Shown piece by piece: positions 35,751-48,560 of a stretch of 64,000 bases of DNA. Location of the stretch: positions 33,312,111 to 33,376,110 of the forward strand of contig NC_080050.1 of assembly GCF_026212465.1 (NCBI RefSeq), written 5' to 3'. Positions within the stretch are counted from its first letter, which is position 1, and every line of letters starts with the position of its first letter. The stretch is from Amaranthus tricolor (Eukaryota > Streptophyta > Magnoliopsida > Caryophyllales > Amaranthaceae). Position numbers and translations under genes: made by a program. The notes beneath the pieces were generated by a model. It was not told where the DNA came from and searched no databases. It saw nothing but the letters and a program-made list of their open reading frames with translations.

Positions 35751-36311
35751 GTTCAATCACCGTAACAATTTGATTACATGCGCGTTGCCGCCCAAAAGTA
35801 AAAAACCAGAGCATTCCGAAGCTCGTAAATTCGCAACCGAGACCCCTTATTTCGAGCCTTCTTCTTCCCAAATACTGTTTTTCACCCTCCCGGTATTGTC
35901 CGATTCACAAAAGAGTCCGCCGGCTGTAAAAGCCAGGTGAACTCGCAACAAAAAAACGACGAAATATTTAAGAAATCCGCGCAACACTTGGAAATCAAGA
36001 GGCCATCCACGCCGGGCACGCTTCCGCGGGGAGTTCCGACGGGATCCGGTGCAATTTCCGCTTACGCGAACGCACCGATGCACGCCTCTTTCGAACAATT
36101 CGTTCGCATGCGCATCGACCCGCCTCAACGGGTCCTACCTTTCGAGTGCCCGTGAATTCGAGGCCGGGGCCCGGTTGCGAGTTATATTTTTATAAATAAA
36201 ATTACTTCCAAGGATTATATTACCATAATCACTGAAATGGCTCTTGCTCAAGTGCAGCGGAAACAAAAAAAAAAAAAAAAAAAATTAAAAAAAAAAAAAA
36301 AGAACGGAAAA

Positions 36312-36431
36312 AGGGGTGCAACACGAGGACTTCCCAGGAGGTCACCCATCCTAGTACTACTCTCGCCCAAGCACGCTTAACTGCGGAGTTCTGATGGGAT
36401 CCGGTGCATTAGTGCTGGTATGATCGCACCC
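36312..36431 (-). rRNA. 5S rRNA: 5S ribosomal RNA, copy -9
   Basis: Consensus. 681 bp to the downstream gene. Confidence 0.98.
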
Positions 36432-36991
36432 GTTCAATCACCGTAACAATTTGATTACATGCGCGTTGCCGCCCAAAAGTAAAAAACCAGAGCATTCCGA
36501 AGCTCGTAAATTCGCAACCGAGACCCCTTATTTCGAGCCTTCTTCTTCCCAAATACTGTTTTTCACCCTCCCGGTATTGTCCGATTCACAAAAGAGTCCG
36601 CCGGCTGTAAAAGCCAGGTGAACTCGCAACAAAAAAACGACGAAATATTTAAGAAATCCGCGCAACACTTGGAAATCAAGAGGCCATCCACGCCGGGCAC
36701 GCTTCCGCGGGGAGTTCCGACGGGATCCGGTGCAATTTCCGCTTACGCGAACGCACCGATGCACGCCTCTTTCGAACAATTCGTTCGCATGCGCATCGAC
36801 CCGCCTCAACGGGTCCTACCTTTCGAGTGCCCGTGAATTCGAGGCCGGGGCCCGGTTGCGAGTTATATTTTTATAAATAAAATTACTTCCAAGGATTATA
36901 TTACCATAATCACTGAAATGGCTCTTGCTCAAGTGCAGCGGAAACAAAAAAAAAAAAAAAAAAATTAAAAAAAAAAAAAAAGAACGGAAAA

Positions 36992-37111
36992 AGGGGTGCA
37001 ACACGAGGACTTCCCAGGAGGTCACCCATCCTAGTACTACTCTCGCCCAAGCACGCTTAACTGCGGAGTTCTGATGGGATCCGGTGCATTAGTGCTGGTA
37101 TGATCGCACCC
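36992..37111 (-). rRNA. 5S rRNA: 5S ribosomal RNA, copy -10
   Basis: Consensus. 680 bp to the downstream gene. Confidence 0.98.
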
Positions 37112-37672
37112 GTTCAATCACCGTAACAATTTGATTACATGCGCGTTGCCGCCCAAAAGTAAAAAACCAGAGCATTCCGAAGCTCGTAAATTCGCAACCG
37201 AGACCCCTTATTTCGAGCCTTCTTCTTCCCAAATACTGTTTTTCACCCTCCCGGTATTGTCCGATTCACAAAAGAGTCCGCCGGCTGTAAAAGCCAGGTG
37301 AACTCGCAACAAAAAAACGACGAAATATTTAAGAAATCCGCGCAACACTTGGAAATCAAGAGGCCATCCACGCCGGGCACGCTTCCGCGGGGAGTTCCGA
37401 CGGGATCCGGTGCAATTTCCGCTTACGCGAACGCACCGATGCACGCCTCTTTCGAACAATTCGTTCGCATGCGCATCGACCCGCCTCAACGGGTCCTACC
37501 TTTCGAGTGCCCGTGAATTCGAGGCCGGGGCCCGGTTGCGAGTTATATTTTTATAAATAAAATTACTTCCAAGGATTATATTACCATAATCACTGAAATG
37601 GCTCTTGCTCAAGTGCAGCGGAAACAAAAAAAAAAAAAAAAAAAATTAAAAAAAAAAAAAAAGAACGGAAAA

Positions 37673-37792
37673 AGGGGTGCAACACGAGGACTTCCCAGGA
37701 GGTCACCCATCCTAGTACTACTCTCGCCCAAGCACGCTTAACTGCGGAGTTCTGATGGGATCCGGTGCATTAGTGCTGGTATGATCGCACCC
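37673..37792 (-). rRNA. 5S rRNA: 5S ribosomal RNA, copy -11
   Basis: Consensus. 681 bp to the downstream gene. Confidence 0.98.
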
Positions 37793-38353
37793 GTTCAATC
37801 ACCGTAACAATTTGATTACATGCGCGTTGCCGCCCAAAAGTAAAAAACCAGAGCATTCCGAAGCTCGTAAATTCGCAACCGAGACCCCTTATTTCGAGCC
37901 TTCTTCTTCCCAAATACTGTTTTTCACCCTCCCGGTATTGTCCGATTCACAAAAGAGTCCGCCGGCTGTAAAAGCCAGGTGAACTCGCAACAAAAAAACG
38001 ACGAAATATTTAAGAAATCCGCGCAACACTTGGAAATCAAGAGGCCATCCACGCCGGGCACGCTTCCGCGGGGAGTTCCGACGGGATCCGGTGCAATTTC
38101 CGCTTACGCGAACGCACCGATGCACGCCTCTTTCGAACAATTCGTTCGCATGCGCATCGACCCGCCTCAACGGGTCCTACCTTTCGAGTGCCCGTGAATT
38201 CGAGGCCGGGGCCCGGTTGCGAGTTATATTTTTATAAATAAAATTACTTCCAAGGATTATATTACCATAATCACTGAAATGGCTCTTGCTCAAGTGCAGC
38301 GGAAACAAAAAAAAAAAAAAAAAAAATTAAAAAAAAAAAAAAAGAACGGAAAA

Positions 38354-38473
38354 AGGGGTGCAACACGAGGACTTCCCAGGAGGTCACCCATCCTAGTACT
38401 ACTCTCGCCCAAGCACGCTTAACTGCGGAGTTCTGATGGGATCCGGTGCATTAGTGCTGGTATGATCGCACCC
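38354..38473 (-). rRNA. 5S rRNA: 5S ribosomal RNA, copy -12
   Basis: Consensus. 681 bp to the downstream gene. Confidence 0.98.
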
Positions 38474-39033
38474 GTTCAATCACCGTAACAATTTGATTAC
38501 ATGCGCGTTGCCGCCCAAAAGTAAAAAACCAGAGCATTCCGAAGCTCGTAAATTCGCAACCGAGACCCCTTATTTCGAGCCTTCTTCTTCCCAAATACTG
38601 TTTTTCACCCTCCCGGTATTGTCCGATTCACAAAAGAGTCCGCCGGCTGTAAAAGCCAGGTGAACTCGCAACAAAAAAACGACGAAATATTTAAGAAATC
38701 CGCGCAACACTTGGAAATCAAGAGGCCATCCACGCCGGGCACGCTTCCGCGGGGAGTTCCGACGGGATCCGGTGCAATTTCCGCTTACGCGAACGCACCG
38801 ATGCACGCCTCTTTCGAACAATTCGTTCGCATGCGCATCGACCCGCCTCAACGGGTCCTACCTTTCGAGTGCCCGTGAATTCGAGGCCGGGGCCCGGTTG
38901 CGAGTTATATTTTTATAAATAAAATTACTTCCAAGGATTATATTACCATAATCACTGAAATGGCTCTTGCTCAAGTGCAGCGGAAACAAAAAAAAAAAAA
39001 AAAAAATTAAAAAAAAAAAAAAAGAACGGAAAA

Positions 39034-39153
39034 AGGGGTGCAACACGAGGACTTCCCAGGAGGTCACCCATCCTAGTACTACTCTCGCCCAAGCACGCTT
39101 AACTGCGGAGTTCTGATGGGATCCGGTGCATTAGTGCTGGTATGATCGCACCC
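39034..39153 (-). rRNA. 5S rRNA: 5S ribosomal RNA, copy -13
   Basis: Consensus. 680 bp to the downstream gene. Confidence 0.98.
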
Positions 39154-39713
39154 GTTCAATCACCGTAACAATTTGATTACATGCGCGTTGCCGCCCAAAA
39201 GTAAAAAACCAGAGCATTCCGAAGCTCGTAAATTCGCAACCGAGACCCCTTATTTCGAGCCTTCTTCTTCCCAAATACTGTTTTTCACCCTCCCGGTATT
39301 GTCCGATTCACAAAAGAGTCCGCCGGCTGTAAAAGCCAGGTGAACTCGCAACAAAAAAACGACGAAATATTTAAGAAATCCGCGCAACACTTGGAAATCA
39401 AGAGGCCATCCACGCCGGGCACGCTTCCGCGGGGAGTTCCGACGGGATCCGGTGCAATTTCCGCTTACGCGAACGCACCGATGCACGCCTCTTTCGAACA
39501 ATTCGTTCGCATGCGCATCGACCCGCCTCAACGGGTCCTACCTTTCGAGTGCCCGTGAATTCGAGGCCGGGGCCCGGTTGCGAGTTATATTTTTATAAAT
39601 AAAATTACTTCCAAGGATTATATTACCATAATCACTGAAATGGCTCTTGCTCAAGTGCAGCGGAAACAAAAAAAAAAAAAAAAAAATTAAAAAAAAAAAA
39701 AAAGAACGGAAAA

Positions 39714-39829
39714 AGGGGTGCAACACGAGGACTTCCCAGGAGGTCACCCATCCTAGTACTACTCTCGCCCAAGCACGCTTAACGAGTTCTGATGGGATCC
39801 GGTGCATTAGTGCTGGTATGATCGCACCC
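39714..39829 (-). pseudogene. 5S rRNA: 5S ribosomal RNA, copy -14, 4-nt deletion (probably non-functional)
   Basis: The gene is 116 nt. The usual ACTCCGCAGTTAAG reads ACTCGTTAAG, so CGCA at positions 47-50 is missing (the equivalent 46-49 cannot be told apart). By family numbering this removes part of the 3' strand of helix III and the first base of the A box. Flanks, terminator and upstream region are normal. It is the only 5S gene with an indel, and makes the 676-bp unit. It may still be transcribed but is unlikely to assemble properly. A sequencing error is possible, but the change is not in a homopolymer. Confidence 0.9.
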
Positions 39830-40390
39830 GTTCAATCACCGTAACAATTTGATTACATGCGCGTTGCCGCCCAAAAGTAAAAAACCAGAGCATTCCGAAG
39901 CTCGTAAATTCGCAACCGAGACCCCTTATTTCGAGCCTTCTTCTTCCCAAATACTGTTTTTCACCCTCCCGGTATTGTCCGATTCACAAAAGAGTCCGCC
40001 GGCTGTAAAAGCCAGGTGAACTCGCAACAAAAAAACGACGAAATATTTAAGAAATCCGCGCAACACTTGGAAATCAAGAGGCCATCCACGCCGGGCACGC
40101 TTCCGCGGGGAGTTCCGACGGGATCCGGTGCAATTTCCGCTTACGCGAACGCACCGATGCACGCCTCTTTCGAACAATTCGTTCGCATGCGCATCGACCC
40201 GCCTCAACGGGTCCTACCTTTCGAGTGCCCGTGAATTCGAGGCCGGGGCCCGGTTGCGAGTTATATTTTTATAAATAAAATTACTTCCAAGGATTATATT
40301 ACCATAATCACTGAAATGGCTCTTGCTCAAGTGCAGCGGAAACAAAAAAAAAAAAAAAAAAAATTAAAAAAAAAAAAAAAGAACGGAAAA

Positions 40391-40510
40391 AGGGGTGCAA
40401 CACGAGGACTTCCCAGGAGGTCACCCATCCTAGTACTACTCTCGCCCGAGCACGCTTAACTGCGGAGTTCTGATGGGATCCGGTGCATTAGTGCTGGTAT
40501 GATCGCACCC
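40391..40510 (-). rRNA. 5S rRNA: 5S ribosomal RNA, copy -15, T63C variant
   Basis: G at 40448 on the top strand, C at position 63 of the gene. It is directly upstream of the deleted copy -14. 681 bp to that gene. Confidence 0.97.
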
Positions 40511-41071
40511 GTTCAATCACCGTAACAATTTGATTACATGCGCGTTGCCGCCCAAAAGTAAAAAACCAGAGCATTCCGAAGCTCGTAAATTCGCAACCGA
40601 GACCCCTTATTTCGAGCCTTCTTCTTCCCAAATACTGTTTTTCACCCTCCCGGTATTGTCCGATTCACAAAAGAGTCCGCCGGCTGTAAAAGCCAGGTGA
40701 ACTCGCAACAAAAAAACGACGAAATATTTAAGAAATCCGCGCAACACTTGGAAATCAAGAGGCCATCCACGCCGGGCACGCTTCCGCGGGGAGTTCCGAC
40801 GGGATCCGGTGCAATTTCCGCTTACGCGAACGCACCGATGCACGCCTCTTTCGAACAATTCGTTCGCATGCGCATCGACCCGCCTCAACGGGTCCTACCT
40901 TTCGAGTGCCCGTGAATTCGAGGCCGGGGCCCGGTTGCGAGTTATATTTTTATAAATAAAATTACTTCCAAGGATTATATTACCATAATCACTGAAATGG
41001 CTCTTGCTCAAGTGCAGCGGAAACAAAAAAAAAAAAAAAAAAAATTAAAAAAAAAAAAAAAGAACGGAAAA

Positions 41072-41191
41072 AGGGGTGCAACACGAGGACTTCCCAGGAG
41101 GTCACCCATCCTAGTACTACTCTCGCCCAAGCACGCTTAACTGCGGAGTTCTGATGGGATCCGGTGCATTAGTGCTGGTATGATCGCACCC
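41072..41191 (-). rRNA. 5S rRNA: 5S ribosomal RNA, copy -16
   Basis: Consensus. 681 bp to the downstream gene. Confidence 0.98.
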
Positions 41192-41752
41192 GTTCAATCA
41201 CCGTAACAATTTGATTACATGCGCGTTGCCGCCCAAAAGTAAAAAACCAGAGCATTCCGAAGCTCGTAAATTCGCAACCGAGACCCCTTATTTCGAGCCT
41301 TCTTCTTCCCAAATACTGTTTTTCACCCTCCCGGTATTGTCCGATTCACAAAAGAGTCCGCCGGCTGTAAAAGCCAGGTGAACTCGCAACAAAAAAACGA
41401 CGAAATATTTAAGAAATCCGCGCAACACTTGGAAATCAAGAGGCCATCCACGCCGGGCACGCTTCCGCGGGGAGTTCCGACGGGATCCGGTGCAATTTCC
41501 GCTTACGCGAACGCACCGATGCACGCCTCTTTCGAACAATTCGTTCGCATGCGCATCGACCCGCCTCAACGGGTCCTACCTTTCGAGTGCCCGTGAATTC
41601 GAGGCCGGGGCCCGGTTGCGAGTTATATTTTTATAAATAAAATTACTTCCAAGGATTATATTACCATAATCACTGAAATGGCTCTTGCTCAAGTGCAGCG
41701 GAAACAAAAAAAAAAAAAAAAAAAATTAAAAAAAAAAAAAAAGAACGGAAAA

Positions 41753-41872
41753 AGGGGTGCAACACGAGGACTTCCCAGGAGGTCACCCATCCTAGTACTA
41801 CTCTCGCCCAAGCACGCTTAACTGCGGAGTTCTGATGGGATCCGGTGCATTAGTGCTGGTATGATCGCACCC
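41753..41872 (-). rRNA. 5S rRNA: 5S ribosomal RNA, copy -17
   Basis: Consensus. 681 bp to the downstream gene. Confidence 0.98.
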
Positions 41873-42433
41873 GTTCAATCACCGTAACAATTTGATTACA
41901 TGCGCGTTGCCGCCCAAAAGTAAAAAACCAGAGCATTCCGAAGCTCGTAAATTCGCAACCGAGACCCCTTATTTCGAGCCTTCTTCTTCCCAAATACTGT
42001 TTTTCACCCTCCCGGTATTGTCCGATTCACAAAAGAGTCCGCCGGCTGTAAAAGCCAGGTGAACTCGCAACAAAAAAACGACGAAATATTTAAGAAATCC
42101 GCGCAACACTTGGAAATCAAGAGGCCATCCACGCCGGGCACGCTTCCGCGGGGAGTTCCGACGGGATCCGGTGCAATTTCCGCTTACGCGAACGCACCGA
42201 TGCACGCCTCTTTCGAACAATTCGTTCGCATGCGCATCGACCCGCCTCAACGGGTCCTACCTTTCGAGTGCCCGTGAATTCGAGGCCGGGGCCCGGTTGC
42301 GAGTTATATTTTTATAAATAAAATTACTTCCAAGGATTATATTACCATAATCACTGAAATGGCTCTTGCTCAAGTGCAGCGGAAACAAAAAAAAAAAAAA
42401 AAAAAATTAAAAAAAAAAAAAAAGAACGGAAAA

Positions 42434-42553
42434 AGGGGTGCAACACGAGGACTTCCCAGGAGGTCACCCATCCTAGTACTACTCTCGCCCGAGCACGCTT
42501 AACTGCGGAGTTCTGATGGGATCCGGTGCATTAGTGCTGGTATGATCGCACCC
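42434..42553 (-). rRNA. 5S rRNA: 5S ribosomal RNA, copy -18, T63C variant
   Basis: G at 42491 on the top strand (position 63). It is preceded in gene order by the only 682-bp unit of this arm, as is gene +12. 681 bp to the downstream gene. Confidence 0.97.
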
Positions 42554-43115
42554 GTTCAATCACCGTAACAATTTGATTACATGCGCGTTGCCGCCCAAAA
42601 GTAAAAAACCAGAGCATTCCGAAGCTCGTAAATTCGCAACCGAGACCCCTTATTTCGAGCCTTCTTCTTCCCAAATACTGTTTTTCACCCTCCCGGTATT
42701 GTCCGATTCACAAAAGAGTCCGCCGGCTGTAAAAGCCAGGTGAACTCGCAACAAAAAAACGACGAAATATTTAAGAAATCCGCGCAACACTTGGAAATCA
42801 AGAGGCCATCCACGCCGGGCACGCTTCCGCGGGGAGTTCCGACGGGATCCGGTGCAATTTCCGCTTACGCGAACGCACCGATGCACGCCTCTTTCGAACA
42901 ATTCGTTCGCATGCGCATCGACCCGCCTCAACGGGTCCTACCTTTCGAGTGCCCGTGAATTCGAGGCCGGGGCCCGGTTGCGAGTTATATTTTTATAAAT
43001 AAAATTACTTCCAAGGATTATATTACCATAATCACTGAAATGGCTCTTGCTCAAGTGCAGCGGAAACAAAAAAAAAAAAAAAAAAAATTAAAAAAAAAAA
43101 AAAAAGAACGGAAAA

Positions 43116-43235
43116 AGGGGTGCAACACGAGGACTTCCCAGGAGGTCACCCATCCTAGTACTACTCTCGCCCAAGCACGCTTAACTGCGGAGTTCTGATG
43201 GGATCCGGTGCATTAGTGCTGGTATGATCGCACCC
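43116..43235 (-). rRNA. 5S rRNA: 5S ribosomal RNA, copy -19
   Basis: Consensus. 682 bp to the downstream gene; T16-AA-T20 tract at 43068-43105. Confidence 0.98.
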
Positions 43236-43796
43236 GTTCAATCACCGTAACAATTTGATTACATGCGCGTTGCCGCCCAAAAGTAAAAAACCAGAGCATT
43301 CCGAAGCTCGTAAATTCGCAACCGAGACCCCTTATTTCGAGCCTTCTTCTTCCCAAATACTGTTTTTCACCCTCCCGGTATTGTCCGATTCACAAAAGAG
43401 TCCGCCGGCTGTAAAAGCCAGGTGAACTCGCAACAAAAAAACGACGAAATATTTAAGAAATCCGCGCAACACTTGGAAATCAAGAGGCCATCCACGCCGG
43501 GCACGCTTCCGCGGGGAGTTCCGACGGGATCCGGTGCAATTTCCGCTTACGCGAACGCACCGATGCACGCCTCTTTCGAACAATTCGTTCGCATGCGCAT
43601 CGACCCGCCTCAACGGGTCCTACCTTTCGAGTGCCCGTGAATTCGAGGCCGGGGCCCGGTTGCGAGTTATATTTTTATAAATAAAATTACTTCCAAGGAT
43701 TATATTACCATAATCACTGAAATGGCTCTTGCTCAAGTGCAGCGGAAACAAAAAAAAAAAAAAAAAAAATTAAAAAAAAAAAAAAAGAACGGAAAA

Positions 43797-43916
43797 AGGG
43801 GTGCAACACGAGGACTTCCCAGGAGGTCACCCATCCTAGTACTACTCTCGCCCAAGCACGCTTAACTGCGGAGTTCTGATGGGATCCGGTGCATTAGTGC
43901 TGGTATGATCGCACCC
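43797..43916 (-). rRNA. 5S rRNA: 5S ribosomal RNA, copy -20
   Basis: Consensus. 681 bp to the downstream gene. Confidence 0.98.
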
Positions 43917-44477
43917 GTTCAATCACCGTAACAATTTGATTACATGCGCGTTGCCGCCCAAAAGTAAAAAACCAGAGCATTCCGAAGCTCGTAAATTCGC
44001 AACCGAGACCCCTTATTTCGAGCCTTCTTCTTCCCAAATACTGTTTTTCACCCTCCCGGTATTGTCCGATTCACAAAAGAGTCCGCCGGCTGTAAAAGCC
44101 AGGTGAACTCGCAACAAAAAAACGACGAAATATTTAAGAAATCCGCGCAACACTTGGAAATCAAGAGGCCATCCACGCCGGGCACGCTTCCGCGGGGAGT
44201 TCCGACGGGATCCGGTGCAATTTCCGCTTACGCGAACGCACCGATGCACGCCTCTTTCGAACAATTCGTTCGCATGCGCATCGACCCGCCTCAACGGGTC
44301 CTACCTTTCGAGTGCCCGTGAATTCGAGGCCGGGGCCCGGTTGCGAGTTATATTTTTATAAATAAAATTACTTCCAAGGATTATATTACCATAATCACTG
44401 AAATGGCTCTTGCTCAAGTGCAGCGGAAACAAAAAAAAAAAAAAAAAAAATTAAAAAAAAAAAAAAAGAACGGAAAA

Positions 44478-44597
44478 AGGGGTGCAACACGAGGACTTCC
44501 CAGGAGGTCACCCATCCTAGTACTACTCTCGCCCAAGCACGCTTAACTGCGGAGTTCTGATGGGATCCGGTGCATTAGTGCTGGTATGATCGCACCC
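44478..44597 (-). rRNA. 5S rRNA: 5S ribosomal RNA, copy -21
   Basis: Consensus. 681 bp to the downstream gene. Confidence 0.98.
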
Positions 44598-45158
44598 GTT
44601 CAATCACCGTAACAATTTGATTACATGCGCGTTGCCGCCCAAAAGTAAAAAACCAGAGCATTCCGAAGCTCGTAAATTCGCAACCGAGACCCCTTATTTC
44701 GAGCCTTCTTCTTCCCAAATACTGTTTTTCACCCTCCCGGTATTGTCCGATTCACAAAAGAGTCCGCCGGCTGTAAAAGCCAGGTGAACTCGCAACAAAA
44801 AAACGACGAAATATTTAAGAAATCCGCGCAACACTTGGAAATCAAGAGGCCATCCACGCCGGGCACGCTTCCGCGGGGAGTTCCGACGGGATCCGGTGCA
44901 ATTTCCGCTTACGCGAACGCACCGATGCACGCCTCTTTCGAACAATTCGTTCGCATGCGCATCGACCCGCCTCAACGGGTCCTACCTTTCGAGTGCCCGT
45001 GAATTCGAGGCCGGGGCCCGGTTGCGAGTTATATTTTTATAAATAAAATTACTTCCAAGGATTATATTACCATAATCACTGAAATGGCTCTTGCTCAAGT
45101 GCAGCGGAAACAAAAAAAAAAAAAAAAAAATTAAAAAAAAAAAAAAAAGAACGGAAAA

Positions 45159-45278
45159 AGGGGTGCAACACGAGGACTTCCCAGGAGGTCACCCATCCTA
45201 GTACTACTCTCGCCCAAGCACGCTTAACTGCGGAGTTCTGATGGGATCCGGTGCATTAGTGCTGGTATGATCGCACCC
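45159..45278 (-). rRNA. 5S rRNA: 5S ribosomal RNA, copy -22
   Basis: Consensus. 681 bp to the downstream gene, but with the rare T16-AA-T19 tract (45112-45148) instead of T15-AA-T20. Confidence 0.98.
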
Positions 45279-45839
45279 GTTCAATCACCGTAACAATTTG
45301 ATTACATGCGCGTTGCCGCCCAAAAGTAAAAAACCAGAGCATTCCGAAGCTCGTAAATTCGCAACCGAGACCCCTTATTTCGAGCCTTCTTCTTCCCAAA
45401 TACTGTTTTTCACCCTCCCGGTATTGTCCGATTCACAAAAGAGTCCGCCGGCTGTAAAAGCCAGGTGAACTCGCAACAAAAAAACGACGAAATATTTAAG
45501 AAATCCGCGCAACACTTGGAAATCAAGAGGCCATCCACGCCGGGCACGCTTCCGCGGGGAGTTCCGACGGGATCCGGTGCAATTTCCGCTTACGCGAACG
45601 CACCGATGCACGCCTCTTTCGAACAATTCGTTCGCATGCGCATCGACCCGCCTCAACGGGTCCTACCTTTCGAGTGCCCGTGAATTCGAGGCCGGGGCCC
45701 GGTTGCGAGTTATATTTTTATAAATAAAATTACTTCCAAGGATTATATTACCATAATCACTGAAATGGCTCTTGCTCAAGTGCAGCGGAAACAAAAAAAA
45801 AAAAAAAAAAAATTAAAAAAAAAAAAAAAGAACGGAAAA

Positions 45840-45959
45840 AGGGGTGCAACACGAGGACTTCCCAGGAGGTCACCCATCCTAGTACTACTCTCGCCCAAGC
45901 ACGCTTAACTGCGGAGTTCTGATGGGATCCGGTGCATTAGTGCTGGTATGATCGCACCC
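45840..45959 (-). rRNA. 5S rRNA: 5S ribosomal RNA, copy -23
   Basis: Consensus. 681 bp to the downstream gene. Confidence 0.98.
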
Positions 45960-46519
45960 GTTCAATCACCGTAACAATTTGATTACATGCGCGTTGCCGC
46001 CCAAAAGTAAAAAACCAGAGCATTCCGAAGCTCGTAAATTCGCAACCGAGACCCCTTATTTCGAGCCTTCTTCTTCCCAAATACTGTTTTTCACCCTCCC
46101 GGTATTGTCCGATTCACAAAAGAGTCCGCCGGCTGTAAAAGCCAGGTGAACTCGCAACAAAAAAACGACGAAATATTTAAGAAATCCGCGCAACACTTGG
46201 AAATCAAGAGGCCATCCACGCCGGGCACGCTTCCGCGGGGAGTTCCGACGGGATCCGGTGCAATTTCCGCTTACGCGAACGCACCGATGCACGCCTCTTT
46301 CGAACAATTCGTTCGCATGCGCATCGACCCGCCTCAACGGGTCCTACCTTTCGAGTGCCCGTGAATTCGAGGCCGGGGCCCGGTTGCGAGTTATATTTTT
46401 ATAAATAAAATTACTTCCAAGGATTATATTACCATAATCACTGAAATGGCTCTTGCTCAAGTGCAGCGGAAACAAAAAAAAAAAAAAAAAAATTAAAAAA
46501 AAAAAAAAAGAACGGAAAA

Positions 46520-46639
46520 AGGGGTGCAACACGAGGACTTCCCAGGAGGTCACCCATCCTAGTACTACTCTCGCCCAAGCACGCTTAACTGCGGAGTTCT
46601 GATGGGATCCGGTGCATTAGTGCTGGTATGATCGCACCC
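46520..46639 (-). rRNA. 5S rRNA: 5S ribosomal RNA, copy -24
   Basis: Consensus. 680 bp to the downstream gene. Confidence 0.98.
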
Positions 46640-47199
46640 GTTCAATCACCGTAACAATTTGATTACATGCGCGTTGCCGCCCAAAAGTAAAAAACCAGAG
46701 CATTCCGAAGCTCGTAAATTCGCAACCGAGACCCCTTATTTCGAGCCTTCTTCTTCCCAAATACTGTTTTTCACCCTCCCGGTATTGTCCGATTCACAAA
46801 AGAGTCCGCCGGCTGTAAAAGCCAGGTGAACTCGCAACAAAAAAACGACGAAATATTTAAGAAATCCGCGCAACACTTGGAAATCAAGAGGCCATCCACG
46901 CCGGGCACGCTTCCGCGGGGAGTTCCGACGGGATCCGGTGCAATTTCCGCTTACGCGAACGCACCGATGCACGCCTCTTTCGAACAATTCGTTCGCATGC
47001 GCATCGACCCGCCTCAACGGGTCCTACCTTTCGAGTGCCCGTGAATTCGAGGCCGGGGCCCGGTTGCGAGTTATATTTTTATAAATAAAATTACTTCCAA
47101 GGATTATATTACCATAATCACTGAAATGGCTCTTGCTCAAGTGCAGCGGAAACAAAAAAAAAAAAAAAAAAATTAAAAAAAAAAAAAAAGAACGGAAAA

Positions 47200-47319
47200 A
47201 GGGGTGCAACACGAGGACTTCCCAGGAGGTCACCCATCCTAGTACTACTCTCGCCCAAGCACGCTTAACTGCGGAGTTCTGATGGGATCCGGTGCATTAG
47301 TGCTGGTATGATCGCACCC
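47200..47319 (-). rRNA. 5S rRNA: 5S ribosomal RNA, copy -25
   Basis: Consensus. 680 bp to the downstream gene. Confidence 0.98.
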
Positions 47320-47879
47320 GTTCAATCACCGTAACAATTTGATTACATGCGCGTTGCCGCCCAAAAGTAAAAAACCAGAGCATTCCGAAGCTCGTAAATT
47401 CGCAACCGAGACCCCTTATTTCGAGCCTTCTTCTTCCCAAATACTGTTTTTCACCCTCCCGGTATTGTCCGATTCACAAAAGAGTCCGCCGGCTGTAAAA
47501 GCCAGGTGAACTCGCAACAAAAAAACGACGAAATATTTAAGAAATCCGCGCAACACTTGGAAATCAAGAGGCCATCCACGCCGGGCACGCTTCCGCGGGG
47601 AGTTCCGACGGGATCCGGTGCAATTTCCGCTTACGCGAACGCACCGATGCACGCCTCTTTCGAACAATTCGTTCGCATGCGCATCGACCCGCCTCAACGG
47701 GTCCTACCTTTCGAGTGCCCGTGAATTCGAGGCCGGGGCCCGGTTGCGAGTTATATTTTTATAAATAAAATTACTTCCAAGGATTATATTACCATAATCA
47801 CTGAAATGGCTCTTGCTCAAGTGCAGCGGAAACAAAAAAAAAAAAAAAAAAATTAAAAAAAAAAAAAAAGAACGGAAAA

Positions 47880-47999
47880 AGGGGTGCAACACGAGGACTT
47901 CCCAGGAGGTCACCCATCCTAGTACTACTCTCGCCCAAGCACGCTTAACTGCGGAGTTCTGATGGGATCCGGTGCATTAGTGCTGGTATGATCGCACCC
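47880..47999 (-). rRNA. 5S rRNA: 5S ribosomal RNA, copy -26
   Basis: Consensus. The palindrome-insertion variant (48356-48367) lies in the spacer upstream of it. 680 bp to the downstream gene. Confidence 0.98.
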
Positions 48000-48355
48000 G
48001 TTCAATCACCGTAACAATTTGATTACATGCGCGTTGCCGCCCAAAAGTAAAAAACCAGAGCATTCCGAAGCTCGTAAATTCGCAACCGAGACCCCTTATT
48101 TCGAGCCTTCTTCTTCCCAAATACTGTTTTTCACCCTCCCGGTATTGTCCGATTCACAAAAGAGTCCGCCGGCTGTAAAAGCCAGGTGAACTCGCAACAA
48201 AAAAACGACGAAATATTTAAGAAATCCGCGCAACACTTGGAAATCAAGAGGCCATCCACGCCGGGCACGCTTCCGCGGGGAGTTCCGACGGGATCCGGTG
48301 CAATTTCCGCTTACGCGAACGCACCGATGCACGCCTCTTTCGAACAATTCGTTCG

Positions 48356-48367
48356 CGATGCGCATCG
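48356..48367 (-). repeat. same 12-bp palindrome insertion in the - arm
   Basis: The same extra base (G48357 on the top strand) in the same spacer position, between genes -27 and -26. This is the only other copy of the variant in the window. Confidence 0.9.
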
Positions 48368-48560
48368 ACCCGCCTCAACGGGTCCTACCTTTCGAGTGCC
48401 CGTGAATTCGAGGCCGGGGCCCGGTTGCGAGTTATATTTTTATAAATAAAATTACTTCCAAGGATTATATTACCATAATCACTGAAATGGCTCTTGCTCA
48501 AGTGCAGCGGAAACAAAAAAAAAAAAAAAAAAATTAAAAAAAAAAAAAAAGAACGGAAAA

